NCBI GenBank assembly: GCA_015039365.1
Contig: WION01000206.1
Span: 33,517-97,516 of the forward strand
Direction of reading: 5' to 3'
DNA from: Amanita rubescens
Lineage: Eukaryota > Basidiomycota > Agaricomycetes > Agaricales > Amanitaceae
Length of the DNA: 64,000 nucleotides
Shown: positions 1-11,265 of the stretch, piece by piece
Layout of the letters: the number at the start of each line of letters is the position of its first letter
How positions within the stretch are numbered: position 1 is the first letter of the stretch
The notes under the pieces: model-generated
What the model was told of the DNA's origin: nothing
What the model saw: only the letters and a program-made list of their open reading frames with translations
Database searches by the model: none
Program-made: the position numbers and the translations under genes

Positions 1-33
1 AGTAGCCGTGTCCTCTTCCCATCCTATCTCAGG

Positions 34-2542
34 ATGAGGCTCTTCTTCTTCTTTGTTCGCAGTGTGCTTATTCTCTCGGCTGCTGCGTTGGCGTACGCTG
101 CGCCCCGCAGTACGGCCCATGTGCTCAAGGAGAGGGTTGATATACCCCGAGGATGGGTAGAACACAGCGTTCCTTCACCTGGTCACATCATCTCCCTTCA
201 TATCGGTTTGCCTCAGCCGAACTTCCCCACGTTGGAGCGCCACCTGTATGAAGTCAGCGACCCCAATCACCACCGTTATGGAAAGCATCTTTCTAAAGAA
301 GAGGTAGAGGAGCTAGTCGCGCCTCATCCAACCTCTCTTGACGCCATAAACGAATGGTTGGGAACTTATGGGCTTAGCGAAGATGACATCGACCGATCCC
401 CTGCTAAAGACTGGATTAACATTAACATTCCTGTTTCTCTGGTCGAAGAGATGCTGAACACCGTACGTTGCTATTTTTCGTATTCATGCTCATCCATTCA
501 ATCTCATATTATCAGAAATATAGTATCTACAAGCACGAGGAAAGCGGAGATTACCTTGTAAGGACCACCGGCTACAGCCTACCACAACATTTGTACGAGC
601 ATGTCGATGTCATTCAACCCACGACGTCATTTGGGCGTTTCAAGAAGCAGGTTTCGACTCTTTCTATCGTAGAGGATGATACGCCAGAGATCCAGTCTTC
701 TCAAGGTCAGATCGTTGACCCGGTGACCGGCATTGCCGTAGATGCCAGCTGTAATACAACGATCACGATTAAATGCCTGCAGCAGCTGTACAACGCTGTT
801 GGATACCAACCCTTGGAAAATGGTGGGAACAGTTTTGGAATCACCGCGTATTTGGAACAGTATGCAAATATCCAGGATCTTCAGGATTTCTACCGCGAGC
901 AACGGCCCGATGCCTTGGGTACCAATTTCACTTTCGTGTCCATTAAGGGTGCGTTTCTTCCTTCGTGAGCTAATGGATTACCGATTTTTGACAACCTATC
1001 AGGTGGTATCAACCCTCAGAATCCGTCTGACGCTGGTCTAGAGGCAAACCTCGATACCCAGTTCGGATATGGACTTTCTTTCCCAACCCCGGTATATCCC
1101 CTTTCGCTCCTCGGTCAACAAAAGCTCAACTAACGTTGCAGAGGACATTCTGGTCCACCGGCGGTCGCCCACCATTTTATCCGGACCCTCTTACTGTAAA
1201 CAATACGAACGAGTTGAGTTTTCATTATTATTATCATTGGTTAGCATGTTAATAATCCCCTTAGGCCCTATGTCAATTGGTTGGGTTACGTGCTGAAGCA
1301 GGAATCTATACCCCTGGCTATTTCGAGTAGCTACGACGATGACGAGCAAACACGTAAGAGCCTTTCGCTCTTTTCTTCTCATATCAACTCACTTTCCTTT
1401 CAACAGTTCCTCGTGGTTATGCAAGGAGGGTGTGCAAAGAGTTTGCCAAGCTAGGTAAGCTCGAACTTTTTTGGCCTTGTGCTCGCATTCTAATCATTAC
1501 TAGGTGTTCGAGGTGTCTCTTTGATGTTCTCCTCCGGTGATTTTGGCGTTGGAGATGGAGATCCGAATCCTGCGACGCAGAAGTGCTTTACAAATACATA
1601 TAGTGGTTTTGGTAACGTGACTAAATTCATACCCCTCTTCCCATCGACGTGCGTATTGCATAAAACATTTATCGGTCCATCATCTAACGCTTAGCCGCAG
1701 CTGCCCATAGTCAGTTATCCGCACCTGTAGTTATTAAACGCTTCCTCTAACCTTGATATCTCATAGTGTCACTTCTGTTGGAGGTACTCAAGATTTCCCT
1801 GAAATTGCCGTAACACGTTTTTACTCTGGTGGCGGTTTCAGCAACTACGTGAGTGCGGTGTTATTCACATATCAGTGGCAAGTGACAGATCGTGGTATCT
1901 TAGTTTCCACGCCCGGCGTATCAGGACTCGCATGTGCAGGGATATCTAGGCAAATTGCCGGAGGGTCTCTATCAAGGGCTCTATAACCCGTAAGTTTATA
2001 TTACTCTACTCAACAGGCAAGTTTGAGCTAATAATGTTTATTAGGAATGGACGTGTAAGTCAGCCACGTAGTCTTTCCTCTCGTAAATATTAACTTCTGT
2101 AAAGGCAATCCCCGATGTAGCGGCGCAGGGTGACCATTACCGTATCTGGGTAGCAGGTAAGCCCGTGAAAATTGGAGGAACGTCGGCTTCCTCCCCAACA
2201 TTCGCTGGCATCGTGGCTCTCCTAAACGACGCCAGGCTCCGCGCCAAGCAACCTCCCCTGGGCTTTTTGAACCCGATGCTATACTCTAAACTATACATGG
2301 GCTTAAATGATATCACCGTCGGACACAACGCTGGTTGTGGCACGCAGGGTTTCAATGTAAGTCATCCGACTTTGTAGCAGGTGGGCATATCTGATGCGAG
2401 TTACTCTCTTAGGCAACTGTCGGATGGGATGCCGGTAAGCTTGCCAGTCTCTTCATTGTCCCTGCCTCACGATAGCCTTGTTCTAGTCACCGGCCTTGGA
2501 ACGCCCAACTTTGGCAAGTTGAGAGAACTGTTGGGTGTTTGA
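34..2542 (+). CDS. Secreted sedolisin, tripeptidyl-peptidase type (peptidase family S53)
   Basis: A serine-carboxyl protease that is secreted and removes tripeptides from protein N termini at acidic pH. The first exon opens with a hydrophobic signal peptide (MRLFFFFVRSVLILSAAALA) followed by a pro-kumamolisin activation domain that includes the segment HHRYGKHLSKEEV. The catalytic elements are visible: Glu/Asp in GLEANLDTQ, oxyanion-region Asp in SSGDFGVG, and the nucleophile Ser in GGTSASSP. ISSSYDDDEQT and TSVGGT are also family landmarks. About 13 introns of 45-60 bp must be removed, giving roughly 600 aa. One exon at 1701-1709 is only 9 nt; it restores the family sequence STCPYVTSVGG. The stop codon is TGA at 2540-2542. 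The gene lies tail-to-tail with the TLS1-like gene, 90 bp apart. Identification is firm; exact exon borders are by eye. Confidence 0.93.
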
Positions 2543-2632
2543 TAACACAACATCATCGATATCCAATGAGACTTACAATGGTAATACAAAAGAACTCTAT
2601 ACATATGAGTAAAATGTTATTACTTGTTAACA

Positions 2633-3842
2633 TTATTTTCGCATTCGCTTCTTGAAGCGTTCCATAACCTGTGACACTCTCGTTATACCTGACGTTCCTT
2701 CGTTGATAGAATTGAATTGAAGCTAGCTTACCAATTCATCCGTAGCCATCTGTGGCTTCTCATAGTGCGATTTCTTTGGCATGTCGTCCTGGGGTGGTAA
2801 TCCCATAGCTTCAAGCTTCGCGTCTCGTAGAATGTCCGCATCCGATTTAGCCTTCAAATTCGGTCTATAAACTAAATAGCAATTATCAATTACATCCAGT
2901 ACAACAGAAAAAGATGATCATCACTCACATCGAGTAGCCACCAAATGCTCCTCGTCGTTAGCTACTGCCTTTCTACGTTCTTGTCGTTCCTCAGCCACTA
3001 CTCGTTTCGCCTTCTCCGTCTCCTCTATATTCTTCAAACGCGCGCTAACCAAGCAAAATTCAGTCAACCATCCCACCACGAACACGAGTAGGTCTACTTA
3101 CTCCATTCCAAGATCTACCTCGGGTATCGCAGTCAGCATACTCATGCTAGTTGTCACGCTGCCTTCTTGAAGAGGCTTTGAATGTTCAAGTCCTCCACCT
3201 TTCCGACAGCTTGTACAGTTCTTCTTGAGGGTCATCCGGTCCCCCGTTTCCACCATCATCTTCACGGGGTCTACTCCGTATCTTGAGATTCTCTTCAATA
3301 TATGCCATCCTGGCAAAACATCGTAAAGCGCATGACAAAGAAGAAGAAAAAAGACAAGACTAACGTACATGTGTTTATCAACGTCCAACGCATTCGTCTG
3401 TTGCGTAAAATTGTTGGACCGTATCACTCGTCTCGTTTTTATCGTCAAGTCTTCCATCTCACTGCAAACGTAAGATTGAGAGACTGAGAATGCAAGCGGG
3501 GCGCATTGTACACATACTCTTCATCGTTATCCCGTACTCCTTTTTGCAAACCACCAAGTTCTCCCTTCCTCCCTAGCCCGCTTCTTCTTTTTCTTCTTCT
3601 TAACATCTCCTTTCTGAAGTTTAGTTACATCGATACCTTCCCTCGCTCTTCTTAGCTTTCTCAATTCAATTAGTTCTGCCAAACTAAAGACGTGGATCAG
3701 GAACCGTAAAACATGGCTAAGGAACAACGTACGGAAGCTTCTCCTCCTCCTCGTTCTCCGGGACAGCGTCGTCTTTGTCTGCTTCCGGCGAAGACTCTCG
3801 CTCTCGAACGCGAGGCTGAGGACGGGTTCGTTTCTTGATCAT
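2633..3842 (-). CDS. TLS1 / C9orf78 (HCA59)-family splicing factor, apparent frameshift
   Basis: Nuclear protein of the TLS1/C9orf78 family, associated with the spliceosome and, in fission yeast, with telomeric heterochromatin through splicing. The start is an acidic/basic N terminus (MIKKRTRPQPRVRERESS), followed by LAELIELRKLRR, a lysine run, then AYIEENLKIRSR, the signature MLTAIPEVDLGME, and a C-terminal LEAMGLPPQDDMPK. It ends in a tiny exon encoding VMERFKKRMRK and TAA. About six short introns fit the reading. Between the DPQEELYKL segment and EEGSV-type segment (about 3175-3205) the frame shifts by one base, and no GT-AG intron I can find repairs it. The protein is otherwise intact and conserved, so I infer an assembly indel or a very recent lesion. 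Confidence 0.82.
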
Positions 3843-4082
3843 TCGTTTCTGAACAAGGGTACAGGATGGTTACGTAAGGTAGTAGTAGAGAAAGTCCAAG
3901 AAATTAAATACGCTAGCATATGCATAGAACAAGTGAACAGAACATGCATGCGCCGATTTGGACTAATAGCCAGTTGGGAAGAGAGGTATATATATAATAA
4001 CTCTACTCGTACACTCCCCGGTTGTCCTTGTTTATTTTGTTATATGTCGTTCGTTATATCCAAGAGGAGGCAACGGTTTTTT

Positions 4083-5320
4083 CTAGAAAGAAATTCGGAG
4101 CGTTTTCACTGAAGATTCGTTCTCGGTTGAACCGGGCGTAGGATATGCAATGAGTTCCGCACTCCTCGCCCTGTGCTCCAGTAGAGGCTCGTTCGTAGGG
4201 GATCCGCCAGACACAGGATGCTCCAAGCGCGTTTGCGTATCGTAACGCGTAAACAAAGATTCCGGCGCCCGAACGGTACCCCGACGTAGCCGAGGAATCG
4301 GTTGACGTACACGTTCCCCGCTCATGTCTGCGCTATATCGTGTAGTTTCGTGATGATCGGGAGATGCGCTTCTTGCAGCAGATGTTAGGGGAACCCAAGT
4401 AGAACCCGACACGCTCGGTTCAAAGATGTACGTGAATCCCTCATCCGCACCATCACCATTCTGCGCATCACTGTCTTGCGAGCCCGCACTTCCCGCAGAT
4501 TCGTGCGGACGATTCCGCCCGAATGGGAAGAACCGCCTAGTCGACGGACGCGGACCCCTCCCCACCTCTCTCTCTCGTGACTCTAGGGATCCTTCGATTC
4601 CTTCAGGCCGTGTACTTAATGCTTCACGAATACTCGTCCGTCGCCGCGAAGTAAAATCGTTAAAGTCCACCGTCCTCGAGCGGGACGAGAGGCGTATGGA
4701 TGGCTGCCTCCTCAAACCCCCAGGATTGGATGACCATGAATGACGGCCGGCCGCAGCAGGGCGAGTCATAGCATCTTCTGCAGGAGGCGATGGGCTACTT
4801 GTGAATACCCTCCTGGTGGGCCAGAATCCATAAGCGTCAAGCAAATCTTGGTTCAAACGTGCTCCATCCCCGTACGAGTCCAGAACCGTGTCAAGATCTT
4901 CCTCGTCATCTTCAACATCCATTTCATTTGGTGGTGCGGACAAGTAATCAGAAAGGTTAACCGTCCTTCTCGCCGGAAAAGCTCGGCCAGGTCGCTCTCT
5001 GTATATCCGCAGTGGGGCAGCCAGGAGTCGCAGACTCTTAGCCGTTCGGTCCGAAATCAACCCCCGATCGTTCGTAGTGGTTCTCGTACGACGTTCTGCC
5101 ATTTCCTGCAACCGTAAGAACCCGTGCGTTATGCATATCAACTGCAATGGCTCACTTTAATGAGGATATCTATGAAGGTAGTCGTAAACGAGTCGCCCGT
5201 GTCCAGGTCTTTTACAAAGTTCTCATACGTGATACTTGGCTCAGATCCGGACTTGTCCAACGCGGCACGCTGGATCGCACCGGTTCTGAAAAAAGTGGTG
5301 TCATTCTTATGGTCCTTCAT
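4083..5320 (-). CDS. Uncharacterised Ser/Arg-rich, acidic-patch protein
   Basis: I do not recognise this family. Two exons: a short first one (start proposed at the ATG 5318-5320, MKDHKNDTTFFRTG) and a long second exon beginning EMAERRTRTTT after an intron at about 5106-5155. The protein is about 395 aa, mostly low complexity and likely disordered: clusters of Arg/Ser, an acidic stretch (MDVEDDEEDLDTVLDSYGDG) near residue 100, and many Ser-Pro sites. There is no signal peptide or membrane segment. The conserved-looking part is the N-terminal ~60 residues up to the DILIKEMAERR junction. The true start could lie upstream, because a polypyrimidine-AG precedes AACCGG at about 5282, but no upstream exon joins in frame. 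Confidence 0.6.
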
Positions 5321-5633
5321 AAAGCACACAAAGCATAGCGTACACTAGAGTTGTCATTTTGGCATGAAGAACGCTGTCGAGGTAATTGGGAGTCCTGTAG
5401 AACCGTGTGAGCGGATTAGAACCGAATCCGGCCCTGCAAAACACACCATCGGCCCATTTTTTCTGTACACTACAGGTTGTTGGGGGAATAAATACTTGGA
5501 CTGAAGTCGAATAAGGGTAGGAGGGCAGGTGAGGTAGCAGAGCTGGTTGAGGGTACGCTGAAGGCGGTGAAGGTCAGAGACAAGCCAGCGTCTGCCCACG
5601 GGTCAAAACACATGTCAACAAAGCTGTGGCTAA

Positions 5634-7481
5634 CTACGATGCTGTTCCGTCTTCCTGACCAGCTCCATTGGCCTTTGCCGCAGCTGCTCGCGTTCCTGCG
5701 CTCGCTGCAGCTCGGTCCTTATTCGTAAGAAGACTTTGGAAGAAATTCTGTAGTACTTCATGTTGAGACTGTCCAGTCGGGCTAGGTGATGCAATTGGCG
5801 ATGTTGCTGTGGCTGGTCTCGAAATAGATGCGCCAAGACCAGCTGGGCGAGGCCCCGCGTTCGATGAACGCGGCCCAAGTCGGCGCCCATCTGCGTTCGT
5901 TGTACTAGAAGCCACAGGTGCCCCTATTCCTGTCTCCATGTCGGACAATGCACGGTCGACATTTGGCAAGCTGAAGCTAATACTCTGCAAAGGCCCAACA
6001 ACACCCGCAAGATCTGCTGGGTTTCCAGAAGACGTTCGAGAGTCAGGCTTCTTTGCGTTCTCATCATAGTGCTTAGCTAGGAAAGCTTGTTCTGGCATCG
6101 GGTTGTTGAAGGGGGGTAGAGGGTGGGGCTATCGGAGGTTGAAATCATTTTCACGAAGGCAAAAATTATGTCTACGTACCTTTGGCCCTTGATCAGGAAC
6201 GAGTATGGAATATAGCTTTTTCGCACCCGGTTCCTCGTCTGCTTGACTGACATCCAGATCACGCTCCCATGCTTCACCCCAACTCTTGGCGTCAAATCCA
6301 TCTCTCAGCACGGATATCTTTCCCCAGCTATCCCATCCGGCGGGTACGACGATGTGATCACGGTCAAGTGTATTAGGCTTACGGTGAAAAGGAAAAATGT
6401 TGCGGGCGGGAGCTTGAGCATCAGTACCAGCAATGCCTGGCGACGGTGCAGGAGGCATGAATAATGAATGAAGCGCGTATTGCCGCAACACCTGCAATGT
6501 CGCAGGCAGGGGCGTCGTGTAGAATAAAGAAGCACCGTCTGCAGCCCCTTAACAAGTGTTTAAGTGGGAATAAACTCCACTTACACTTCAGACATATCAT
6601 CCTCAAAACTTGCATTATACCATCCGTACGTTCTTCCCATGCTCCTCCTTTTCCCTTGACCATTCCTCCTATACCTGAGGCTCCAGCGGCAATGTCATGA
6701 CCTTCGTCTATCAGGTCAGCCTTGGCGCATACAACTATGATTGGCACCCCAGCTGAATTGTGGGTAAGAGTCCCCGATCCGAGGGGTAATAAAGTATTTG
6801 ACAGCGCGGTATTGGTTGCTGGCAATGGGTCAGCAGAGGGTTCCGTGTAATGTTGCCAATATGATTGTACTTGACATTCTGAAGCATCAATAGCCTGCAG
6901 ACGTGACATTGGCGATAATACTTACATCTCTCGCAATTCTCTTCCCGTACGATCTGTAATTCACGCGCTCCGTCGCCCTTTGCCCACTTCTCTACCCATT
7001 GCAACCACGTTTGGAGTTCTTCCACAAATGACCAAGGACGCGTCCAATCTAGAACAATCACAACCAGCGTGTGTGGGAGAGAAGAACGAGGAGGAAGAAA
7101 GTGAGGTAACAAGGAAGTATATGCAGGCGCTGACGAAGGAATGGTATACACGGACAGTCGCGCCAGGGTATCTACAAAATACAAAGGTCATTACCACCTC
7201 CCAAGTAATTCATACAGATTGCACTCACCTTCATCACCTTCATCTCTTACATCCGCAAAGTCATATCCGATAGCAAAATCAGATTTCTCGTCATCTTTAC
7301 TCTGATCAATCGCAGATTTATGCAGGAGGGCAGCAGTAAGAGTAGATTTTCCAGACTTTGGCTGACCAAGGAGGAGAATCTGCTTTGAGGGGATTGCGCG
7401 AGTAGATGAGACGGAATCAAGGATAGAGGACCAAAGGTCGTGAGGTAACGGTTCAGGTGATGTTGGTCGAGAGTCGTTCAT
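5634..7481 (-). CDS. Dynein light intermediate chain
   Basis: Cargo-adaptor-binding subunit of the cytoplasmic dynein-1 motor, with a Ras-like GTPase fold. The start is MNDSRPTSPEPLPHDLW; the P-loop GQPKSGKST is near residue 40, followed by a strand VVIVLDWTRPWSFVEELQTWL and the guanine-recognition-like strand VPIIVVCAKADL, all typical of the DLIC family. The C-terminal third (MPEQAFLAKHYDEN onward) is low complexity and ends with a short amphipathic segment HEVLQNFFQSLL, matching the conserved C-terminal adaptor-binding helix known in this family. Four or five short introns. An upstream in-frame extension exists, but the chosen ATG leaves 98 bp to the divergent TIP41 gene. Confidence 0.93.
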
Positions 7482-7579
7482 GAGGACTTGAATGCCGAGC
7501 GGAGTTCTATTTCCAAGCCAGATAGTCCAAGCGGAGCTTAAATAAAGCTCAACGGGCTCGGCACGGGATCGCAACCTGC
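7482..7579. promoter_or_regulatory. Divergent promoter between DLIC and TIP41
   Basis: Only 98 bp separate the two start codons, so both 5' UTRs and core promoters must lie here or overlap the neighbouring gene. I see no clear TATA box. Bidirectional control is inferred from geometry only. Confidence 0.4.
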
Positions 7580-8624
7580 ATGGCTCAGTACCGCCTTCTT
7601 GAATCGCCCAACTCGCGCGAGATCCACGTCGGGGACTGGCTAATATCCGCTTCTACCAACCCAATATCAAGTGCTCAAGACTGCGATGAGCTGCAGGCTC
7701 ATCTCGGCATTCCTCTTCCAGAGATGACGTTTGGTAGCAACTATCTCACTCTTCATCACCGTCCTACCTCATGGAAGTACACTTTCGATGCGAGGGGCGC
7801 GTTGGGTGCTGTAAAAAATGGCGAGCTAGGACCGGGAGATGGAGGCGTTAAAGTCGGCTATGCAGATAAATGGCTCCAGAGCCGGTGAGATAATCCCCCT
7901 CTGAGCGAGTTGCGGATTGATTTGACTGAGAAACAAGATAGGACGGACCCTTCTTCTTTGTTACCTATGCCAAAGACTGTAGTCACTAAACCGTATGATT
8001 GGACGTATACAAGCACGTACCCTGGTCATGACTCGGAAAACGAGTCCCCCGCCATCAGATGGCGCGTTGCCGATCCAGAGGACGCGTCGCACGAGATTCC
8101 AATAGCTGAGCTTACCCGTCAAGATCCTATCCTCTTTTACGCCGAAATTCCTCTATACGAAGACGAACTTCACGACAATGGCTCATCCGCCCTACTCGTC
8201 CGAATCGTATGTTTCATTTCTTTTTTACTCATAATGATGACCAAACCTTTCTAGCGGGTAATGCCATCGTGTATATTCATCTTGTCGCGATTTACGTTGC
8301 GAGTGGATAATGTCCTTTTTCGCACCTTTGACACCCGTATCTACCATTCTTTCAAGTCGGACCCGCCACTGATTATAAGAGAAATGCGTGGCTGGGAAGC
8401 ACCATACGAACGCGTCCGCGCAGTATGCACTCGTTTTTTTATTATACCACGCTTTTCTTATCGCGCCACAGCTATTACCGAAACGCGATGATCTGACGCC
8501 GTTGACCGACCCAACATGGATAGCAAAGATCCTCAGTGAAATGCCGCGTCGTGACGATAATACAGGTTGGAGAGGCCTCGGTGCCCGAACTGAAATCATA
8601 GAGTTGAAAGAAGAGAAACGATAA
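7580..8624 (+). CDS. TIP41-family protein (regulator of PP2A-like phosphatase / TOR signalling)
   Basis: TIP41/TIPRL proteins bind PP2A-type catalytic subunits and Tap42/alpha4 in TOR signalling. Landmarks in order: IHVGDWLISASTNPISS, LGIPLPEMTFGSNYL, KPYDWTYTSTYPGH, a PILFYAEIPLYEDELHDNG block, then RVMPSCIFILSRFTLRVDNV and RIYHSF, all diagnostic. Three introns: about 7885-7941 (removes an apparent TGA at 7888), about 8208-8254 (rejoins LLVRI to RVMPS), and about 8423-8470. The stop is TAA at 8622-8624. Length is about 300 aa, normal for fungi. The frame is intact after splicing. Confidence 0.95.
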
Positions 8625-8722
8625 TCCGTTTGTATCATTATATGGCATTCTAAATCCTGTAGAATACATGCAACAACAATGCGAGATGACTGACGGGAAG
8701 GAAAAGTATAGGTTCTTTTTTT

Positions 8723-9920
8723 TTACATTAGCTTTGCTTCTCTTTTTGTATGCTGAACTTGAGCCAGGCGTTGACTCCTGAGAGTCATATGTGTACCCGG
8801 CGCGGTTTTTTTGCTTGTAGTTGCCGGAGGTGGTGCAACAGAAGTTTGAGAAATAGATATTCTGGTTTCGTCTGACGCAAATCCAGGTATCCTAATATTG
8901 TGATTGCGCTCTATAAAAGAATGAACAGCAAGGAAATTCAGATAACTTTAGCACTCACCAAGATGAAGCTGAAGATCCTTGACTTCCAGCGTGTCACCAC
9001 CTCGATGTCTCGCCAATCGACATGAAAAGTTCGTAACCGAATCAATGAACTCATCAGCGATGGATAGCAGAAGCTAGCACCGTGTCACATTCAGCACAAG
9101 ATAAACGACACACGCAGCATATACTCACATCTTCCACCTCTGGCTCAATTTTCACATTCGGATCCACACTAGCCACCAAATCCTGAATAGTCCTCCGCAT
9201 ACTTTGGTGCCCAGGCGTATTCTTATTCCGTGACCTCGTATCATCCGACGCCAACGCACTTCCATCGTCCGAACGCGCAATCTGCGACGGCGTCCCCGAC
9301 ATTCTACCACTCGAAATACCACCAGACAGCGTAGGCCTCGGCTGCGGCCAAGTCGTAGGTCCAGGATTCGTCGTAGACAGCGTCTGACTTATAGCAGGCC
9401 AGAACTCTGCTGTTTTAGCAGACGTAAGCATGGGATCTGCCGGCGTTGTTTCCACGTTGGACTTGTATGGCGTGGTTGGCGTGCCAGTGGCACTTGCTGT
9501 AGGCTGTGTAGGTACAGTAGTAGTTGAGTAGGAGCAGTGGATAGCAGTAACTCACTTTGGCAGTCGTACTACCGGCAGTTGTTGTTGATGCAGCGTTCTG
9601 TGCCGGAAGTTTGTGTCGGTCGGCAAACTGCTTAATCTGCGACGCCATAGCGCGTCGATTCAGCTCCTACGAGCGATGCTGGTATATCTCCACAGTACCT
9701 GAAGTATTTGCTGCTGTGTTAGCTTTCCCTGCTTTATGAGAGTCGCCATATTGGTGAGGAGCAGCTGTGCGACCCGGTCATTTGATACGTTCTCTCCTGT
9801 TTGGTTCTTCAACAGGGCTCCCAGTACTCCAATCACATCTGAGGTGCCTGATGCATCAGTCGTAGTCGCTGGATTAGTCGGCGTCGCAGATGTCGAAGCT
9901 GTTGTAGAGCTTTCAGCCAT
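8723..9920 (-). CDS. TAF12: TFIID/SAGA subunit TAF12
   Basis: Histone-fold subunit shared by TFIID and SAGA, acting in RNA polymerase II pre-initiation. The N terminus ([20 protein letters not shown]) is low complexity, with an internal block [20 protein letters not shown]. The C-terminal histone fold is unmistakable: [20 protein letters not shown], then after an intron [20 protein letters not shown] and [20 protein letters not shown]. The tail carries Ser/Thr/Pro residues and ends REAKLM. About four or five introns; the last splits the histone fold between LHL and ERNHNIRI. The stop is TAA at 8723-8725. It is divergently arranged with RRS1, 92 bp between start codons. Confidence 0.95.
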
Positions 9921-10012
9921 GATGAATGTTGTATGACTGAGAGCTTGTGTTTGCCAAAATCCACGGATACAAACAACTCCATCTCTGCTCGTTGCTTCAA
10001 ATTCTTGCTGTC
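9921..10012. promoter_or_regulatory. Divergent promoter between TAF12 and RRS1
   Basis: A 92-bp gap separates the two ATGs. No recognised box is visible; shared control is inferred only from the spacing. Confidence 0.35.
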
Positions 10013-11169
10013 ATGGACGTATCCGACATCATAGCATCGCATGTGGCAAAATAGTGCGTATTTTGGGTTACAATTTACATGCGCTGAATATACCACAGCC
10101 AGGCAACAAACGTTGAAAAAGATGTACCACTTGATGTTGACCCAGGCTGTCTAGCCGTGACAGACTTGAATCCTATCGACGAAGAGAGCTACAAGTAAGT
10201 AGGAGAGGGCACGCTCCAACCATTGGCCTATTTTGACTCCAAAAAAAAGCTCTAATCTTGAGGACTATCTCAAAACACTGGCCCGCGACGGTACACAAGC
10301 CCTCATCAATGCCCTGTACTCTCTCCCAACTACATCATCCCCTGATGGATCATTAGCCAAACTTCCCCCACCTGTATACCAACTTCCACGTGCAAAACCT
10401 CTACCTAAACCCAAACCACCAACAAAATGGGAGCGTTTCGCCAAAGCCAAGGGAATCCAAAAGAAAAGGACAGAAAAGAAGGTATGGGATGAAGAAAAAC
10501 AAGATTGGGTCAATACATGGGGCAAAGGCGCAAAAAATAAGGAGACAGAAGACCAGTGGCTTACCGAGGTTCCCCGCAACGCCGGTGCGTTCATCGTTCA
10601 TTAAAAAACTAGAGTATACTCATGGATTGGTTTGCAGATATCGATCACGATCCAAGAAAAGATGCTCGCGAAGAGCGCAAATCAAGAATTGCCAAAGACG
10701 AAAAACAGAAACAGCAGAACCTCGCAAAAGCTGCTACTGTACAGACCAACTCGAACTCGAACCTGCACCCGCGCGATGCACGCAAGCGTGAAATCGAACG
10801 GGGGCTCGCTCAGACACGTATTAGTACCGCCAGTATGGGCAGGTTCGATAGACAACTCGATGGTGAAAAGAAACCTCGTGGTATCAAACGAAAGGCAAGT
10901 CCTATCCGTCCTTTTGCTGTTTTCTACAATGATGAATGAATGCCTAGTTTAACCCTGCTGAGGAATCTGCAGATGCAGAAAAGAAGTCTTCCTTGGCGCT
11001 ACTATCCAGAATGGAAAGTGACGGGAGAAAGATGCGGAGAGAGCCTCAGCAAGACGACGTGGTTAACGTCCGTAAAGCTGTCAGGTTCGCGAGTAAAGGA
11101 CAAGGTTCACTGGCTCTTGCAAGGAAAACAGATGGACGGGAAAGTAAAAAGCGGAAAGGAAAACGGTAG
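10013..11169 (+). CDS. RRS1: Ribosome biogenesis regulatory protein RRS1
   Basis: Nucleolar protein that, with Rpf2, loads the 5S RNP into the pre-60S ribosome. The start is MDVSDIIASHVAK; after a first intron (about 10053-10094) come PLDVDPGCLAVTDLNPIDEE, LEDYLKTLARDGTQALINAL and LPRAKPLPKPKPPTKWERFA with KAKGIQKKRTEKKVWDEE, the RRS1 core. The C terminus is strongly basic (RESKKRKGKR, stop TAG 11167-11169), consistent with nucleolar targeting. Three further introns at about 10196-10250, 10584-10636 and 10895-10948. The frame is intact and length is normal for the family. Confidence 0.95.
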
Positions 11170-11265
11170 CGCTACAATGCTGAGAACACGTCTCTATTGG
11201 TCAATAATTACATGATCAGGCGAGAACCCGTAGTGTAAGGAGTCCAACCCAAGTCCCATGCATAC

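Noticed and set aside
7885..7945. Premature TGA in TIP41
   Set aside because: It lies inside a GTGAGA...GATAG intron; the spliced frame continues through TDPSSLLPMPKT.
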